A DNA stretch of 57,187 bases from the NCBI GenBank assembly GCA_037178675.1, contig JAYMGJ010000378.1, positions 1-57,187 on the forward strand, read 5' to 3'. Both the position numbers and the translations under genes were made by a program. Positions 56,017 to 57,187 of this stretch are shown here, piece after piece (within the stretch, counting starts at the first letter, position 1; each line of letters starts with the position of its first letter). Source of the stretch: Scleroderma bovista (lineage: Eukaryota; Basidiomycota; Agaricomycetes; Boletales; Sclerodermataceae). Under the pieces are notes generated by a model, which saw only the letters and a program-made list of their open reading frames with translations, did not search any database and was not told the DNA's origin.

Positions 56017-57187
56017 ATGCCAGAACGTAGCAAAAAGAACCACTTTTCCAAACTTCTTCGCAGAAAAGATCGGAATCTTGCTGCCGAGGTGCTTTGGGAT
56101 TCGCTCCTTAACCGTCTCTTCAAACTAACCGAAGGGACAGCAGGGATCGTCTGGGGACAACCCTCCTACAAGCCAGCCAAAGAGCGGACTTTTGGATACC
56201 TTGCTTCATGGACGCGGGGTACGTGTATGCACTGCAGTTGTAGTTGTATTAGGTGCCCATACTGAAATGCTCTACGACACAGTTATTCGGCCTTTCTCCC
56301 AGCCCCTCAAGGAGCACTCTCACCGCGCAAAGCCCCAGTACAATCAATTTGGTAAGTGCAGCGGTCCATCAAGTTGGTGTGGAACTATCAACCGCGTAGG
56401 TTGCGCAATCCCGTCCGCAGGCAACAGTCCCTGTCCCCGACACATCCGCAGTACACATTCCGCTCATGCAGACTCAAGGTGTATGTTATCTTGCATTGTG
56501 CTCTGATTTCTGTGGTGACACAAAACCAAGGCTGTTGATGCCAACCTCGCAACCGAACATGGTACTGCAACCAACCCTGGTGCTACTCCTGTGCAGTGTG
56601 ATCCCATCTCAGCAGTTGGGGTATCGACAGATATGCTTCCTTCGGGAGTTCAAAATGTGGGTCAACATGCATGTCATCGAGCATTAAGCACTGATTCTAT
56701 TTGATCCTCATCGCAGGATGACCTGAACGATATCGTCACAAATACCGCCGGGAACCTGGCTTCATCTCCTGTACAGCAAGTTTCTGAAGTGCAGGATTCT
56801 ATACCGGATCCTTTCCAGGTGAGTGGTAGAAAAGATCGGGTCCAGGTTCACTGCAGTCTCATCCGGCCCTCAGGTTCTTCCTACTGCTGATGATGATGCG
56901 AAGGACCTAGTCACCAGCCTCGAAGCTGCACGAGAAGGCGTGTTGCAGATGAATAATATGCCGAGCAGCATGGCCAAGGCGTCCGCTGCTGTGAATACAT
57001 GCCAATCCGCTGTGGATCAGCTCGATACTGTGAATTCATGTCTTCAACCCATTAAAGTCTTCATCTCCGTTGTTCAGACAATTTCTAGTGTGCGTCCTCT
57101 TTCCTATGGCGCACTCGTCACTAAATCACGCTTAGATTCACCCATATGCGAAACTAGCTTTATGCGCACTATCATGGGCCGCTCAGG
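56017..57187 (+). CDS. NACHT/NLR-like gene, 5' part
   Basis: Starts MPERSKKNHFSKLLRRKD, with exons separated by short introns. A downstream segment (DDAKDLVTSLEAAREGVLQM, then AVDQLDTVNSCLQPIKVFIS and VVQTISS) splices at 57090-57135 into IHPYAKLALCALSWAAQ, the same signature as in the NACHT pseudogene at 49.5 kb. In agaricomycete NACHT proteins this motif precedes the nucleotide-binding domain by ~150 residues, so the NACHT domain should lie just outside the window. No stop is seen in the recognisable exons; the early exons (56017-56700) are less certain. Confidence 0.6.

Overview
The window is eukaryotic and almost certainly from a filamentous basidiomycete, most likely an agaricomycete. The evidence is many 45-80 bp GT-AG introns (three or four GC-AG), plus basidiomycete-typical families: a DUF6534 membrane protein, bestrophin-like (UPF0187) proteins, fungal NACHT proteins, a TET/JBP-like dioxygenase of the fungal expansion, and a fungal non-LTR reverse transcriptase. 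For three genes I traced all exons and their lengths sum to whole codons: VHS-GAT, Rpn13 and Arl8. These are the firmest models.

Left gene-rich part (1-21.7 kb): the 3' part of an amidohydrolase, a NYN-domain nuclease-like gene, a bestrophin-like gene, a basidiomycete multi-pass membrane protein with a decayed tandem fragment, a DUF6534 gene, a MITE-like element, two C2H2 zinc-finger genes, a VHS-GAT sorting adaptor, and a second bestrophin gene. The two bestrophin genes form the arms of a ~2.1 kb inverted duplication about 11.8 kb apart.

Repeat-rich core (21.7-41.1 kb): a degenerate LINE-type element with a nested LTR-like insertion. Next comes a divergently transcribed gene pair, an unknown helical protein on the minus strand and a TET/JBP-like 2-oxoglutarate dioxygenase on the plus strand. 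The pair is embedded in several families of short-motif arrays and flanked by diverged ~350 bp direct repeats. Then follow a MITE-like element with perfect 40-bp terminal inverted repeats, a giant imperfect hairpin of TACACTTTT-type motifs (34.2-36.1 kb), and several minisatellites.

Right part (41.1-57.2 kb): a complete Ty1/copia element (288-bp LTRs, 5-bp target duplication GCATA) is inserted inside a NACHT pseudogene whose two halves flank it. The copia element contains a nested retroposon with a poly(A) tail and a 14-bp target duplication. Beyond lie a proteasome receptor Rpn13, an Arl8 GTPase, several small uncertain genes, a WD40 fragment, and the 5' end of a second NACHT gene running off the window.

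The most notable themes are the mobile-element-like setting of a predicted 5-methylcytosine oxygenase, and the fact that most copia lesions sit at CpG sites, consistent with methylation-linked decay. That link between the two is inference.
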